Positions 7,239-15,610 of a DNA stretch of 39,941 nt are shown one piece after another. Each line of letters opens with the position of its first letter. Position 1 is the stretch's first letter. A model generated the notes under the pieces. It did no database searches, had not been told where the DNA came from, and worked only from the letters and a program-made list of their open reading frames with translations. The stretch lies in the NCBI RefSeq assembly GCF_000503055.1, contig NZ_AYVY01000017.1, forward strand, positions 62,604 to 102,544, given 5' to 3'. The stretch is from Mesorhizobium sp. LSHC420B00. Lineage in GTDB: Bacteria; Pseudomonadota; Alphaproteobacteria; Rhizobiales; Rhizobiaceae. The position numbers and the translations under genes are program-made.

Positions 7239-7655
7239 ATGAGCGTGCTGTATCGCGCGGCAAAAATCGCCGAACAGGCCCATGCCGCACAGGCGGACAA
7301 GACTGGAAGGCCTTATATCGAACATTGCCGCCGGGTCGTCGATGCCGTCGAAACGCTCGACCAGAAAGCCATCGCCTATCTTCACGACGTCATCGAAAAA
7401 GGCGACGGCTGGAACCGCGACCGGCTTGAGGCGGCCGGGTTTGGACCGTCCATCGTATCTGCCGTCGATGCCATGACGCGGCGGCCGAACGAGGACGATG
7501 CCGCCTTCGTTCGCAGGGCCGCGGCTAACCCGCTAGCATTGCCGGTCAAGCGCGCCGATCTCGCCGACAATCTATGGCAGGCACGGCAGATCGGTGCCTC
7601 GACGGCGAAATACGAAGACGGCCTGCGCATCCTCAAGGAAGAGTTCCCGAGCTGA
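7239..7655 (+). CDS. Small HD-domain phosphohydrolase (SpoT/MESH1-like hydrolase fold)
   Basis: This 138-residue protein has the metal-binding HD pattern of the (p)ppGpp hydrolase family: His15 in AEQAHAAQADKTGRPYIEHC, His49-Asp50 in IAYLHDVIEKGDGW, and a late Asp in VKRADLADNLW. It has no synthetase, TGS or ACT domain, so it is a stand-alone hydrolase module. Family relatives remove pyrophosphate from (p)ppGpp or act on other nucleotides; the true substrate is unknown. The frame is open upstream to 7143, but the ATG at 7239 lies just before homology begins and just downstream of an EcfG-type promoter. A stress-sigma-controlled alarmone hydrolase would be a link between the two stress systems, by inference only. 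Confidence 0.82.
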   Translation: MSVLYRAAKIAEQAHAAQADKTGRPYIEHCRRVVDAVETLDQKAIAYLHDVIEKGDGWNRDRLEAAGFGPSIVSAVDAMTRRPNEDDAAFVRRAAANPLALPVKRADLADNLWQARQIGASTAKYEDGLRILKEEFPS

Positions 7656-7686
7656 CGGAAAGCTGGCGGCTATCGCCGATGTGGGT

Positions 7687-8097
7687 CTACTCGGTGACGT
7701 GCGGCGTGTGCCGCTTGTCTTCCGCGGGATCGGCCTCGATCCGCGCCCGGTCGGGATCGAACGCACCATGGCGGGCGATCGCCAATGCCGGGGTGTCGGG
7801 CGTCTCGTAGGCCCACATGAAGTCTTCTGCCGACGAACCGACCGCATGAACACGCCAATAGCTTGCCGTGCCCTTCAGCGCGCCGTGGCTCGTTGTGTTC
7901 GTCTTCTCCAACAGGTCGAAATAGATGTCCTCGAAGGGGATGTAGAAAACCGGATCATGGCCGTCTTCATAGAGCAGCTTTGCCCGCTCGCTCGACGCGA
8001 TAATGGCATCGGAGAACCGAACGGTCACAGTTCCATCGAACGGGACAATCCTGAGCGGGCCTGGGCGGGGGGCGGAATCTGCGGCTAAGGACTGCAT
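7687..8097 (-). CDS. DUF427 domain protein
   Basis: This 136-residue protein contains the DUF427 beta-rich core: RIVPFDGTVTVRFSDAIIAS, HDPVFYIPFEDIYFDLLEKT, TSHGALKGTASYW and DFMWAYETPDTPALAIARHG followed by AFDPDR. The family is widespread and of unknown biochemical function. The ATG at 8097 is preceded by GGAGAAG, and an EcfG-type promoter sits 34 bases upstream; a longer frame beginning at 8241 is rejected for crossing that promoter. It converges with the HD gene and is divergent from the EEP/PLD pair. Confidence 0.9.
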   Translation of the reverse strand: MQSLAADSAPRPGPLRIVPFDGTVTVRFSDAIIASSERAKLLYEDGHDPVFYIPFEDIYFDLLEKTNTTSHGALKGTASYWRVHAVGSSAEDFMWAYETPDTPALAIARHGAFDPDRARIEADPAEDKRHTPHVTE

Positions 8098-8130
8098 TCG
8101 ACTTCTCCGTTGACTGCGCTGCCTTCCCGA

Positions 8131-8156
8131 AACGTGTTGTTGCCCGTCTGAGTTCC
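8131..8156 (-). promoter_or_regulatory. EcfG-type promoter for the DUF427 gene
   Basis: On the minus strand this reads GGAAC-N17-CGTT, 34 bases upstream of the ATG at 8097. It is placed back-to-back with the plus-strand site at 8185-8209. Confidence 0.65.
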
Positions 8157-8184
8157 AGACCGCGGGCGCGCCGAGGCCGGTGGT

Positions 8185-8209
8185 GGAACGGTTTTGCAAG
8201 GTCGTCGTT
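8185..8209 (+). promoter_or_regulatory. EcfG-type promoter for the EEP/phospholipase D pair
   Basis: Reads GGAAC-N16-CGTT. The -10 ends 60 bases before the ATG at 8270, so the upstream GTG at 8180 lies outside the expected transcript. Confidence 0.7.
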
Positions 8210-8269
8210 GTTTCAGACCTCCGCACGCGCCATAATCGCAATGGCCGCCACTCGCCGACTCAACCGCAA

Positions 8270-9094
8270 ATGGACCACATGCTGGATCGATCGCCTACCC
8301 TCCCAAGGTCGCTTGGCGCTGCGCTGCGAAGGGAAGTGCCGCGGTTTACGGCACCCGGCAGTGAAATTTCATGCACCACGGTCGCATCCTACAATGTGCA
8401 TAAATGCGTCGGCACCGACGGCAGGTTCGATCCGGAGCGGGTCGCGGCCGTGGTCAAGGAGCTCGATGCCGATATCATTGCTTTGCAGGAGGCCGACGAA
8501 AGGACCGGAAGCAGGCAGGGATTGCTGGATCTCGCAGCACTCGAGCGCGACAGCGATCTCGTCCCCACACATGTCCCGGAAAACCGCCGCAGCCATGGCT
8601 GGCATGGAAATCTGATCCTGGCGCGACGCGGCGTGGTCGAAAGCGTGAACCAGATCCGGCTGCCCGGCCTCGAGCCGCGCGGCGCGGTTATCGCGGACCT
8701 GGAGCTGAAGGGCGTCTCGCTCAGGATCATAGCCGCGCATTTCGGCTTGCTGCGGCGCTCGCGCTCGCAGCAAGCCAACGCGCTTGTCGAAGCCACGCAC
8801 CCGGTTCTGCGGCCGACAATCTTGCTCGGCGATCTCAACGAGTGGCGCGTCCGCAACAGGTCTTCGCTGCTGGCCCTGCTGCCGCATTTCGGTCCGATCG
8901 ATGCGGTTCTGCCGAGCTTTCCGTCGCGCTTTCCGCTGTTTGCGCTCGACCGCATCCTGGCCAGGCCGCCGCACCTCATTTCCAGCATCGAGGTGCACAA
9001 GACGCCGCTGGCGCAGCGCGCCTCCGACCATCTGCCCATCAAGGCCCGCCTGAACCTGGACGCGATAAGGCAGCCGCGACTGCAACCAGAATGA
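8270..9094 (+). CDS. Endonuclease/exonuclease/phosphatase (EEP) family protein, YbhP-like
   Basis: This protein of about 274 residues has the EEP catalytic motifs: ASYNVHKCVG (Asn), IIALQEAD (catalytic Glu), HFGLLRRSRSQQ, LLGDLNEW (Asp/Asn) and SDHLPIKARL (terminal Asp-His). The fold hydrolyses phosphodiesters in nucleic acids, inositol phosphates or lipids. The gene is directly followed by a cardiolipin-synthase-like phospholipase D. This arrangement resembles E. coli ybhP-clsB, which suggests a role in membrane phospholipid metabolism rather than DNA repair. The start is uncertain: ATG at 8270 or 8279, neither with a strong ribosome binding site. The upstream promoter argues against the longer GTG start at 8180. 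Confidence 0.85.
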   Translation: MDHMLDRSPTLPRSLGAALRREVPRFTAPGSEISCTTVASYNVHKCVGTDGRFDPERVAAVVKELDADIIALQEADERTGSRQGLLDLAALERDSDLVPTHVPENRRSHGWHGNLILARRGVVESVNQIRLPGLEPRGAVIADLELKGVSLRIIAAHFGLLRRSRSQQANALVEATHPVLRPTILLGDLNEWRVRNRSSLLALLPHFGPIDAVLPSFPSRFPLFALDRILARPPHLISSIEVHKTPLAQRASDHLPIKARLNLDAIRQPRLQPE

Positions 9095-9158
9095 ACCTGA
9101 AGGGTTGTTAGTCAGATTTTCAGATCGTTTGCTTCGCTGACGTTCGCCGGTGCATTTC

Positions 9159-10559
9159 ATGGATACAGCCATTTCGCGGTTTGCCCAGGACAAGATCGCG
9201 GCCGGTAATAGCGGACTGCTGCTGATCGCCGACAATTATGACGCGTTTGCCGCGCGAATCCTTGCCGCGCGCAGTGCTACCAGCAGCCTCGACCTGATGT
9301 ACTATCTCTGGCACGACGACCATAGCGGCCGGCTGCTTATGCAGGAGGTCGTCAAGGCGGCGGAGCGCGGTGTCCGCGTCCGCCTGCTGCTGGACGATAT
9401 CAATCCGCGCAACAGCGACGCCGCTTACCTGGCGCTCAACAGCTACAAGAACATCGAGCTGAGGCTATTCAACCCCAGCGGCATGAGGAACGGCAGCATC
9501 TTTCGCTCGCTGGAGATGGTCGCCCGGCTGTTTGCGATGACCCGCCGCATGCACAACAAGGCCTGGATCGCCGACGAGAGCCTGGCCATCGTCGGAGGAA
9601 GAAACATCGGCGATGCCTATTTCGACGCTGCGGAGACGAATTTTCGTGATCTCGACCTGTTGCTTCTCGGTCCTGCCGTAGGGCAGACGATGCAGATCTT
9701 CGAGGCGTTCTGGAATTGCGAGGCGGCAAAGCCGATCCAACTGCTCAATCCGGCTACGGCGGGCTCGCGCGCCGATTTCCTCGACAATCTCGATGCGACC
9801 GCGGACGGCCAGCTTTTGAACAGCCTGCGTGCCTGGCGCACGATCACGGAGTTCATTGTAGCGCACAGCGACGTCTGCTGGACGAAAGGCGTTCGCGTCA
9901 TTTCCGATCCGCCGGAAAAGGTGCGCGGCAAGAGCCGCAGGAACTGGCTGACAAAGGAGCTGCTTCCCGCTATCGCGGCGACCAGGCAGCGCCTCGAAAT
10001 TGTCTCGCCCTATTTCATCCCCAGCCGCACCGGGTTGGCCATCCTGTCGAAGCTGGTGGACCGTGGCGCCGAGGTTGCAATCCTGACCAACTCGCTCGCC
10101 GCGACGGACGTCGCCGCCGTGCACGGCGCCTATGCCAAATACCGCCGCAAGCTGCTTAAAAAGGGTATCCAGCTTTTCGAATTGCAGCCATTCGACCGCC
10201 AGGCCAACATCTCCGTTTTCGGCTCAAAGGGAGCCAGCCTCCACACCAAGGCCTTCACGGTCGACGACACGTTGGGGTTTGTCGGTTCCTTCAATTTCGA
10301 TCCGCGTTCGGTGTCGTTGAATGCGGAAATGGGCGTGCTTTTCCATGATACCAATCTGGTGATGGAGTTGCGCCGGCGGTTCGAGCGCGAAAAGTCGGCG
10401 CAGACGAGCTACCAGCTGGTCTTGGACAAAGGCGCCTTGCGGTGGCTCGGCATGGCGGATGGCGAGATGCGGCAATACTCGCATGAACCCGAGGCCAGTC
10501 TCTATCGGCGCATCGTTGCAGCGCTGGTTGGATGCCTGCCTATCGAATCGCAATTGTAG
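9159..10559 (+). CDS. Phospholipase D family protein, cardiolipin synthase (ClsC)-like
   Basis: This 466-residue protein carries two HKD motifs: His132/Lys134/Asp139 in MHNKAWIADESLAIVGGRNI, followed by GDAYFD, and LHTKAFTVDDTLGFVGSFNF followed by DPRSVSLNAEMG. The pattern GGRNIGDAYFD plus FVGSFNFDPRS is that of the ClsC-type synthases, which make cardiolipin by phosphatidyl transfer, with about 470 residues as here. There is no N-terminal transmembrane pair, unlike ClsA; membrane association would be peripheral. A GTG three codons upstream is possible, but the ATG at 9159 is used. It lies 64 bases after the EEP gene and is probably in the same EcfG-controlled transcript. It may remodel membrane lipids under stress. 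Confidence 0.88.
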   Translation: MDTAISRFAQDKIAAGNSGLLLIADNYDAFAARILAARSATSSLDLMYYLWHDDHSGRLLMQEVVKAAERGVRVRLLLDDINPRNSDAAYLALNSYKNIELRLFNPSGMRNGSIFRSLEMVARLFAMTRRMHNKAWIADESLAIVGGRNIGDAYFDAAETNFRDLDLLLLGPAVGQTMQIFEAFWNCEAAKPIQLLNPATAGSRADFLDNLDATADGQLLNSLRAWRTITEFIVAHSDVCWTKGVRVISDPPEKVRGKSRRNWLTKELLPAIAATRQRLEIVSPYFIPSRTGLAILSKLVDRGAEVAILTNSLAATDVAAVHGAYAKYRRKLLKKGIQLFELQPFDRQANISVFGSKGASLHTKAFTVDDTLGFVGSFNFDPRSVSLNAEMGVLFHDTNLVMELRRRFEREKSAQTSYQLVLDKGALRWLGMADGEMRQYSHEPEASLYRRIVAALVGCLPIESQL

Positions 10560-10593
10560 AGGCGACGGATTTGCCGGAACGGAACTCTTTGCT

Positions 10594-10619
10594 GGAACGG
10601 AACTCCGGGATGACGAGTT
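10594..10619 (+). promoter_or_regulatory. Possible EcfG-type promoter in a tandem GGAAC cluster
   Basis: GGAAC-N17-AGTT, a weaker match (A in place of C/G). Four GGAAC copies lie at 10576, 10581, 10594 and 10599 as a duplicated GGAACGGAACTC unit. It points at the small gene at 10644. Confidence 0.35.
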
Positions 10620-10643
10620 GTAACCGTTGTCCGGAGCATGCCG

Positions 10644-10823
10644 ATGAAGACAACGATATACAGTTTTCTTGCCGAGCTCTTGCCATTCTGGATGGCGCAT
10701 AAACGCAAAATGCGCGCCGACCGTGTCGCTGAGCGGCCGACACGATCTGCCGCAGATGACGATGTTCGGCCGTCCGGCGACCCGAATCGCGCAACACCAG
10801 CGCGACGGCGCAACGCGTCTTAG
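10644..10823 (+). CDS. Small hypothetical protein
   Basis: This 59-residue reading frame begins MKTTIYSFLAELLPFWMAHK, with a short amphipathic or hydrophobic start followed by a basic, Arg/Asp-rich tail. GGAG seven bases upstream supports the ATG at 10644 over one two codons earlier (10638). It has no recognised domain. It follows the phospholipase D gene by 84 bases and has a possible stress promoter of its own. It may be a real small membrane-associated protein or a chance frame; confidence is modest. Confidence 0.4.
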   Translation: MKTTIYSFLAELLPFWMAHKRKMRADRVAERPTRSAADDDVRPSGDPNRATPARRRNAS

Positions 10824-10824
10824 G

Positions 10825-10851
10825 GCGGGATGCCTTCAAATTACATCCCGC
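10825..10851. terminator. Hairpin after the small gene
   Basis: GCGGGATG and CATCCCGC pair as an 8-base stem around an 11-base loop just after the stop at 10823. No T-run follows, so this is only a possible terminator. Confidence 0.35.
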
Positions 10852-11031
10852 TCCAACTGTCTGGTTAGCCGCATTTCTGCGACGCCAAATGATTTCCCTG
10901 GCTGCAAAACTCTAGCTCCTTGGCGATCACGCTATTGTCAAGTATCGCTATTCGAAATCCGGCGTTGCCAAGCATCCATTTTGCAGCACGTACGTTAATG
11001 GCACTACAGTTTGCCGCTACAGGTGAGCCCC

Positions 11032-11349
11032 ATGAGTGATAGTGCGATAGAATTCTTGCAGGACTGGATTCACGAAAACGTTCATGTGCCGCCGCCTCCG
11101 ATCAGGCTTGAAAGAGAGGCGGAAATCCTCGCCAGGGAATGCGAGGAAGAGGCGGCCGACGCCGGCGTACCCATCGAAGACATCGAGGAAGAGGTTGGCG
11201 ACCTCAAGGATCTGCTCGTCGCCAAGCTTGAAGACGCAGCCGAGGACGAGGCCCGGCATCTGAATGGCGATGGCCAAAGGGCTTCCATGCCGGCGGCCGA
11301 GCAAAAGCCGTCCGTGCAAAGCCGTTCCGGAGCCGCTGTAAGGGTATGA
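11032..11349 (+). CDS. DUF768-like acidic small protein
   Basis: This 105-residue acidic protein contains MSDSAIEFLQDWIHENVHVP, then a helix-rich region REAEILARECEEEAADAGVP followed by IEDIEEEVGDLKDLLVAKLE. The pattern FLxxWIxxNV with A...AGVxxxDIEEEVGDLxxxL resembles DUF768, a family I know almost only from Mesorhizobium and relatives. AGGTGAG precedes the ATG at 11032. The last 30 residues are low complexity. No EcfG-type site was seen upstream. It converges with the oxidase operon, the two stops being 21 bases apart. Function is unknown. Confidence 0.75.
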   Translation: MSDSAIEFLQDWIHENVHVPPPPIRLEREAEILARECEEEAADAGVPIEDIEEEVGDLKDLLVAKLEDAAEDEARHLNGDGQRASMPAAEQKPSVQSRSGAAVRV

Positions 11350-11369
11350 ACGAGGTGCGCCGCTTCGGC

Positions 11370-11624
11370 CTATTGTCCGATCAGCGTCAGCCCGAACAGG
11401 ATCATCAGCCAAAGCCCGGCAGCAGCGACCGCAAGACACGGCAGGACGCCGGCGCTGGCCAGATGCATGAACAGGATGGCGATGACGGCAGCCTTGGCCG
11501 CGGCGATCGTCAGGTTGAGTGCCGAATTGAAGGCGCCAAGCGCCAGGAAGGACGAGCCGACAGTCAGGGCCAGCAAGGCCAGAAGCCCGACATAGGCAAG
11601 CGTGAGTTTGCGGAACTCGCTCAT
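11370..11624 (-). CDS. coxD: Cytochrome c oxidase subunit IV (small membrane subunit)
   Basis: This 84-residue protein has three predicted membrane helices and starts MSEFRKLTLAYVGLLALLAL; the motif AAAKAAVIAILFMHL matches the caa3/CtaF-like subunit IV (COX4_pro). It assembles with subunits I-III in the inner membrane. Its ATG overlaps the coxC stop by four bases (ATGA). It is the last gene of the act-cox operon and ends 20 bases from the convergent DUF768 gene. Confidence 0.85.
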   Translation of the reverse strand: MSEFRKLTLAYVGLLALLALTVGSSFLALGAFNSALNLTIAAAKAAVIAILFMHLASAGVLPCLAVAAAGLWLMILFGLTLIGQ

Positions 11625-12247
11625 CTGTTGATCAGATAGAGGACGGGGAACAGGAAGACCCAGACGATATCGACGAAATGCCAATAGAGGCCGATTGCCT
11701 GCACGCGGCGGAACCGGCTGGCCTCGATCGTGCGCGGCCACAGAGCGAGGATGCCGCCGATGACGATTACGCCGCAAATCAGATGCAAGGCATGCAGTGA
11801 GGTCATCGCGAAATAGAGGCCGAAGAAGAATTCGGCATGGACAGGATCCGGGCCCTTATAGATGAAAGGCGCGCCGAGCACCGGCGCCAGCCCTTCGCCG
11901 AATTCCCTGGCGTACTCCGTCGCCTTGATCGCCAGGAAGACGACGCCGAGCAGCGCCGTCGCAGCCAATGCCCGGCCGGCGGCGCGCCATCGCCGCGCGG
12001 CCGTGTACATATGGGCGAGCGCCATGGCGAAACTGCTGGTGATCAGGACGACGGTATTGGCCGTGCCCAGTGGCAGCGACAGATGCTTCGCCGCGCCGGC
12101 GAAGGCGTCGCCATAACTCAACCGGGCAAACATGAAGACGAGCAGGATGGCGCCGAACAGCATCGCCTCGGAGCCGATGAACACCCACATGGCAAAGCTG
12201 GCGGCTGCCGTTTCGCGAGCCGGCGGGTCGAAGGCGATGCTTGTCAT
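11621..12247 (-). CDS. coxC: Cytochrome c oxidase subunit III
   Basis: This 208-residue membrane protein has five predicted helices. Conserved segments include ASFAMWVFIGSEAMLFGAIL, SSFAMALAHMYTAARR, GLYFAMTSLHALHLICGVIV and IGLYWHFVDIVWVFLFPVLY. It is the short, five-helix subunit III of caa3/bo3-type heme-copper oxidases. The ATG at 12247 is used; an in-frame TTG at 12259 would overlap the coxA stop, as other junctions in this operon do, and cannot be excluded. Confidence 0.93.
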   Translation of the reverse strand: MTSIAFDPPARETAAASFAMWVFIGSEAMLFGAILLVFMFARLSYGDAFAGAAKHLSLPLGTANTVVLITSSFAMALAHMYTAARRWRAAGRALAATALLGVVFLAIKATEYAREFGEGLAPVLGAPFIYKGPDPVHAEFFFGLYFAMTSLHALHLICGVIVIGGILALWPRTIEASRFRRVQAIGLYWHFVDIVWVFLFPVLYLINR

Positions 12248-12255
12248 CGGTGACT

Positions 12256-13893
12256 TCAAACCAGATCCTCCACCGGGTCCGACCGTTTCTCGGTCAGGCC
12301 TTTCATCGGATAATCGTAGGCTGGCCTGGTGACGGTCGGCATGCGATCGAAATTATGCGCCGGAGGCGGCGAGCTTGTTTGCCATTCGAGCCCGGTGGCT
12401 TGCCATGGATTATCCGGCGCCCGCGCGCCTCGAAACAGCGACCACGCCAAATAGAGCAGCGGCATCAGATAGCCGATCGCCAGCACCACGGCGCCTGCCG
12501 ACGACAGGATGTGCCAGAAAGCGAATTCCGGCGGATAGGTATGGTAGCGCCGCGGCATGCCCAAAAAGCCGAGCACATATTGCGGAAAAAAAGTCAGGTT
12601 GAAGCCGATGAAGGTCACAGCCGCGGCTATACGGCCCCAAATCTCCGAATACATGCGGCCGGTGAGCTTCGGCCACCAGAAATGCAGCCCGGCCATGTAG
12701 GCGGTCACCATGCCGCCGACCATGATGTAGTGGAAATGGGCGACGACGAAATAGGTGTCGTGAACGTGGACGTCGACGGCGAGGGCGGCAAGGAAAAGGC
12801 CGGCCAGCCCGCCAAAAGTGAATAGCGCCAGGAAGAACAGGGCATAAAGCATCGGCGTCTCGAAGCTGATTTCGCCCTTGCGCAGCGTCAGGCTCCAGTT
12901 GAACACCTTTATCGCCGATGGGATCGCGACGCAGAAGGACAGGAACGAAAACACCACGCCGGCATAGGCCGACTGCCCGCTGACGAACATGTGGTGGCCC
13001 CAGACGAGAAAGCCGAAGACGGCGATCGCCATTGAAGCCAGGGCGACGGCCTTGTAGCCGAACAGTGGCCGGCGGCTGAAGCACGGCAGCACTTCCGAGA
13101 CCACCCCCATGCCCGGCAGGATCATGATGTAGACGGCGGGGTGCGAGTAGAACCAGAACAGATGCTGGAACAACAGCGGATCGCCGCCGAGGTCGGGATT
13201 GAAGATGCCGATGCCGAAGACGCGCTCCAGCACGATGAGGATCAGCGATGCTGCAAGCACCGGCGTTGCCAGCACCATCACCAGGCTGGTGGCGTACAGC
13301 GTCCAGACGAAGATCGGCAGCCGGAACCAGGTGAGGCCGGGCGCCCGCAAGGTGTGGACGGTAACGATGAAATTGATGCCGGTCATGATTGTCGAAAAGC
13401 CGACGATGAAAACGCCAAATGCCGCGGTCGAGACAAAGCCGTTGGCATAGAGCGTCGACAGCGGCGTGTAGAAGGTCCAGCCGGTGTCGACGCCGCCCAA
13501 AAGCACCGAGGCGAGCGCGAACAGGCTGCCGAACATGAAGACATACCAGCTGGCCAGGTTGAGGCGGGGAAAGGCAAGATCGCGCGCGCCGATCATCAGC
13601 GGCAACAGGAAATTGCCGAGCGTCGCCGGGATCGACGGCACCAGAAAGAACCATACCATGATGATGCCGTGCAGCGAAAACAGCCGGTTGTAGACATCGT
13701 CGGAGACCAGGTCGCCGGCCGGCGTCGCAAGCTCGATGCGCATCAGCACGGCAAACGCACCGCCGAGGAAGAAGAAGGCCGTCAGCGAGACGAGATAGAG
13801 CCACGCTACCCGTTTGTGGTCGGTTGTCAGCAGCCAGGCGCGCGGCCAGGCACCCTCACTGAGATAGTTTGCCGGCGCCAAATCGCGATTCAT
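12256..13893 (-). CDS. coxA: Cytochrome c oxidase subunit I, type A2 (YSHP) heme-copper oxidase
   Basis: This 545-residue subunit has 12 predicted membrane helices and reduces O2 to water while pumping protons. Heme and copper ligands are visible: His75 (LFSLHG), His251 in [16 protein letters not shown], His300-His301 ([10 protein letters not shown]), and [14 protein letters not shown] late in the protein. The D-channel glutamate of mitochondrial-type enzymes (GHPEVY) is replaced by YSHPAVY at residues 249-255. This marks the A2 subfamily known from the caa3 oxidase of Rhodothermus marinus. Its ATG overlaps the coxB stop by four bases. Electrons should come from the act complex and the fused cytochrome c of coxB. 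Confidence 0.97.
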   Translation of the reverse strand: MNRDLAPANYLSEGAWPRAWLLTTDHKRVAWLYLVSLTAFFFLGGAFAVLMRIELATPAGDLVSDDVYNRLFSLHGIIMVWFFLVPSIPATLGNFLLPLMIGARDLAFPRLNLASWYVFMFGSLFALASVLLGGVDTGWTFYTPLSTLYANGFVSTAAFGVFIVGFSTIMTGINFIVTVHTLRAPGLTWFRLPIFVWTLYATSLVMVLATPVLAASLILIVLERVFGIGIFNPDLGGDPLLFQHLFWFYSHPAVYIMILPGMGVVSEVLPCFSRRPLFGYKAVALASMAIAVFGFLVWGHHMFVSGQSAYAGVVFSFLSFCVAIPSAIKVFNWSLTLRKGEISFETPMLYALFFLALFTFGGLAGLFLAALAVDVHVHDTYFVVAHFHYIMVGGMVTAYMAGLHFWWPKLTGRMYSEIWGRIAAAVTFIGFNLTFFPQYVLGFLGMPRRYHTYPPEFAFWHILSSAGAVVLAIGYLMPLLYLAWSLFRGARAPDNPWQATGLEWQTSSPPPAHNFDRMPTVTRPAYDYPMKGLTEKRSDPVEDLV

Positions 13894-14861
13894 TGCGGCG
13901 CCTCGCTGTTTGCCGCCGGGAACGAGGGAAATTGGAACGAAAGCGACTTGAGATAGGCCATCAGCATCTGCAACTCGGCTTCATCGACCAGACCGTCGAA
14001 GCTCGGCATCACCGGCTGGTAGCCGGCGGCGATTTCCTTGTTCGGGACAAGGATCGAATCGCGCAGATAGCGTTCGTCGGCGATGACCGTCTGCCGGTTC
14101 GCCAGCGCCACCGGCCGGCCGAAAATCCCATCGAGGCCGGGCGCCCGCACCTTACTGGAATTGCCATGACAGCCGGAGCAGCCGAGCGCGCGGAACAGTT
14201 TCCCGCCGCTCGCGGCGAGGCTTTCGCCTTCATCTTGGCTGCCCAGCCACGACGCATATTGCTCCGGAGCCAGCACCGTTACCCAGCCGCCCATTTCGGA
14301 ATGCTGGGTGCCGCAATATTCGGCGCAGAACAGATGGTAGCGGCCCGGTTCGGTGGCAATGAACCAGACGTTGGTGGTGCGTCCCGGCACCGCATCCTGC
14401 TTCACCCGAAAGGCCGGCACATAGAAGGAGTGGATGACGTCCTGCGATGCCAGCGACACCACCACCGCCTTGCCGACCGGCACGTGCAGCTCGTTGATCT
14501 CACGCTGGCCGCCGGAATGGCGGAACTCCCACATCCATTGCTTGCCGAGGCCGGCGATCTCGATAGCGTCCGGCGGCGGATGGTCGCGCCGCACAAACAG
14601 GACTGCGCCCCAGCCGAAGAAGATGAAGGCCATCACCAGGCTGGCAATGCTCCATGTCATCTCCAGCGGCAGGCTGCGGGCACGCGCCCCGGTACGGTCG
14701 GCGGCGGAGCCGACGCGATATTTGACGGCGTAGCCGACCACGAGAACGGTCAGGAACAGGCCGAGCGCGGCCGCGAAGGCCAGCAATGTATAGAACAACG
14801 CATCGATGCTGCTTGCGATCGACGAGGCTTCCGGCGGGAAAAACCGGATACCGAAGCTCAC
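13890..14861 (-). CDS. coxB: Cytochrome c oxidase subunit II fused to cytochrome c (caa3-type)
   Basis: This 323-residue protein starts at a GTG ([19 protein letters not shown] follows). Two N-terminal helices (about 20-45 and 65-90) anchor it. The periplasmic cupredoxin domain has the CuA ligands: [23 protein letters not shown] and the [12 protein letters not shown] loop. A fused cytochrome c domain at the C-terminus has the heme site CSGCH and a methionine-ligand region GYQPVMPSF. The GTG overlaps the SCO stop (GTGA); a longer frame to 14945 is rejected because it lies inside the SCO gene. The fused heme c defines it as caa3-type. Confidence 0.95.
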   Translation of the reverse strand: MSFGIRFFPPEASSIASSIDALFYTLLAFAAALGLFLTVLVVGYAVKYRVGSAADRTGARARSLPLEMTWSIASLVMAFIFFGWGAVLFVRRDHPPPDAIEIAGLGKQWMWEFRHSGGQREINELHVPVGKAVVVSLASQDVIHSFYVPAFRVKQDAVPGRTTNVWFIATEPGRYHLFCAEYCGTQHSEMGGWVTVLAPEQYASWLGSQDEGESLAASGGKLFRALGCSGCHGNSSKVRAPGLDGIFGRPVALANRQTVIADERYLRDSILVPNKEIAAGYQPVMPSFDGLVDEAELQMLMAYLKSLSFQFPSFPAANSEAPQ

Positions 14862-15610
14862 GCCCGCCTCCTGCGCGCCAGCTGCAGTATGGCCGTCGCC
14901 AACCCCACCACCATCACGATGCTGGCGAGCTTCAAGGCAGCCCAAATCGCCGGCGTATATTGCCCCTTAGAGGTATCGAAGCCGGCGCAGAGCAGGAAGG
15001 CATGATCGGCGATCGAGCCGAGCTTGCCGGAAGATGCCTCGACAAGGGCAAGCTTAAGATCGCGCGGCGTGAAGCTCAGCGCCGGCAGCACCTGCGCTAT
15101 CCGGCCTTTCGGCGTCAGCGCGATGACGGCGATCGGATGGGCGAACTGGTCGATCCTGGCGCGTGTGTCGAAGCTGATGCCAGCCTCCGCCGCAAGGGCG
15201 GCACCGGCGCCGTCGGCACTGGTCAGGAACCGCCATGCCGACAGGTTCCTCGCGTCGGCCACAGCGGCGACGGTGGTTTGCGCATCGCTCGCATCACCGG
15301 CCGTGTCGGCGGCATCGATCGAGACGAACAAAGCGCGATAGGTTTCGGGATCGAGCGACGTCTTTTTCAAATCCGAAGCGACCGCCTGTTGGGTCACACC
15401 ACAAAGGTTCGGACATTTGTCATAGCCGAAAATCAGCAGCGCCGGCCGGCCCGCAAGCGTTTGGCCGATCGTGCGCTGCACGCCGGATGCATCACGAAAC
15501 ACCCGGTCGAGGCTGAGCTGTGCGCCGATTTCGGGATCGAAGGCCGGGCGTGCGACGGCCGTGGCGGGCAGCGCCACGAGGAGGGAAAAAGCGGTTAGCC
15601 AAGCCTTCAC
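14858..15610 (-). CDS. SCO1/SenC-family copper chaperone
   Basis: This 250-residue protein begins at GTG (KAWLTAFSLLVALPATAVA follows), a signal peptide, and has a C-terminal anchoring helix IWAALKLASIVMVVGLATAI. The thioredoxin-like domain holds the copper site CPNLC in FGYDKCPNLCGVT and the ligand His in QFAHPIAVIAL. It delivers copper to the CuA centre of the downstream coxB. The C-terminal helix makes it longer than simple SCO proteins and is common in SCO genes beside act clusters. GTGA overlaps tie it to genes on both sides. Confidence 0.92.
   Translation of the reverse strand: MKAWLTAFSLLVALPATAVARPAFDPEIGAQLSLDRVFRDASGVQRTIGQTLAGRPALLIFGYDKCPNLCGVTQQAVASDLKKTSLDPETYRALFVSIDAADTAGDASDAQTTVAAVADARNLSAWRFLTSADGAGAALAAEAGISFDTRARIDQFAHPIAVIALTPKGRIAQVLPALSFTPRDLKLALVEASSGKLGSIADHAFLLCAGFDTSKGQYTPAIWAALKLASIVMVVGLATAILQLARRRRA

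Noticed and set aside
12410..13804. 464-codon minus-strand frame inside coxA
   Set aside because: Out of frame with the clear subunit I sequence; composition is Arg/His/Pro-rich noise.
13141..13956. 271-codon plus-strand frame
   Set aside because: Antisense shadow of coxA and the end of coxB without protein-like sequence.
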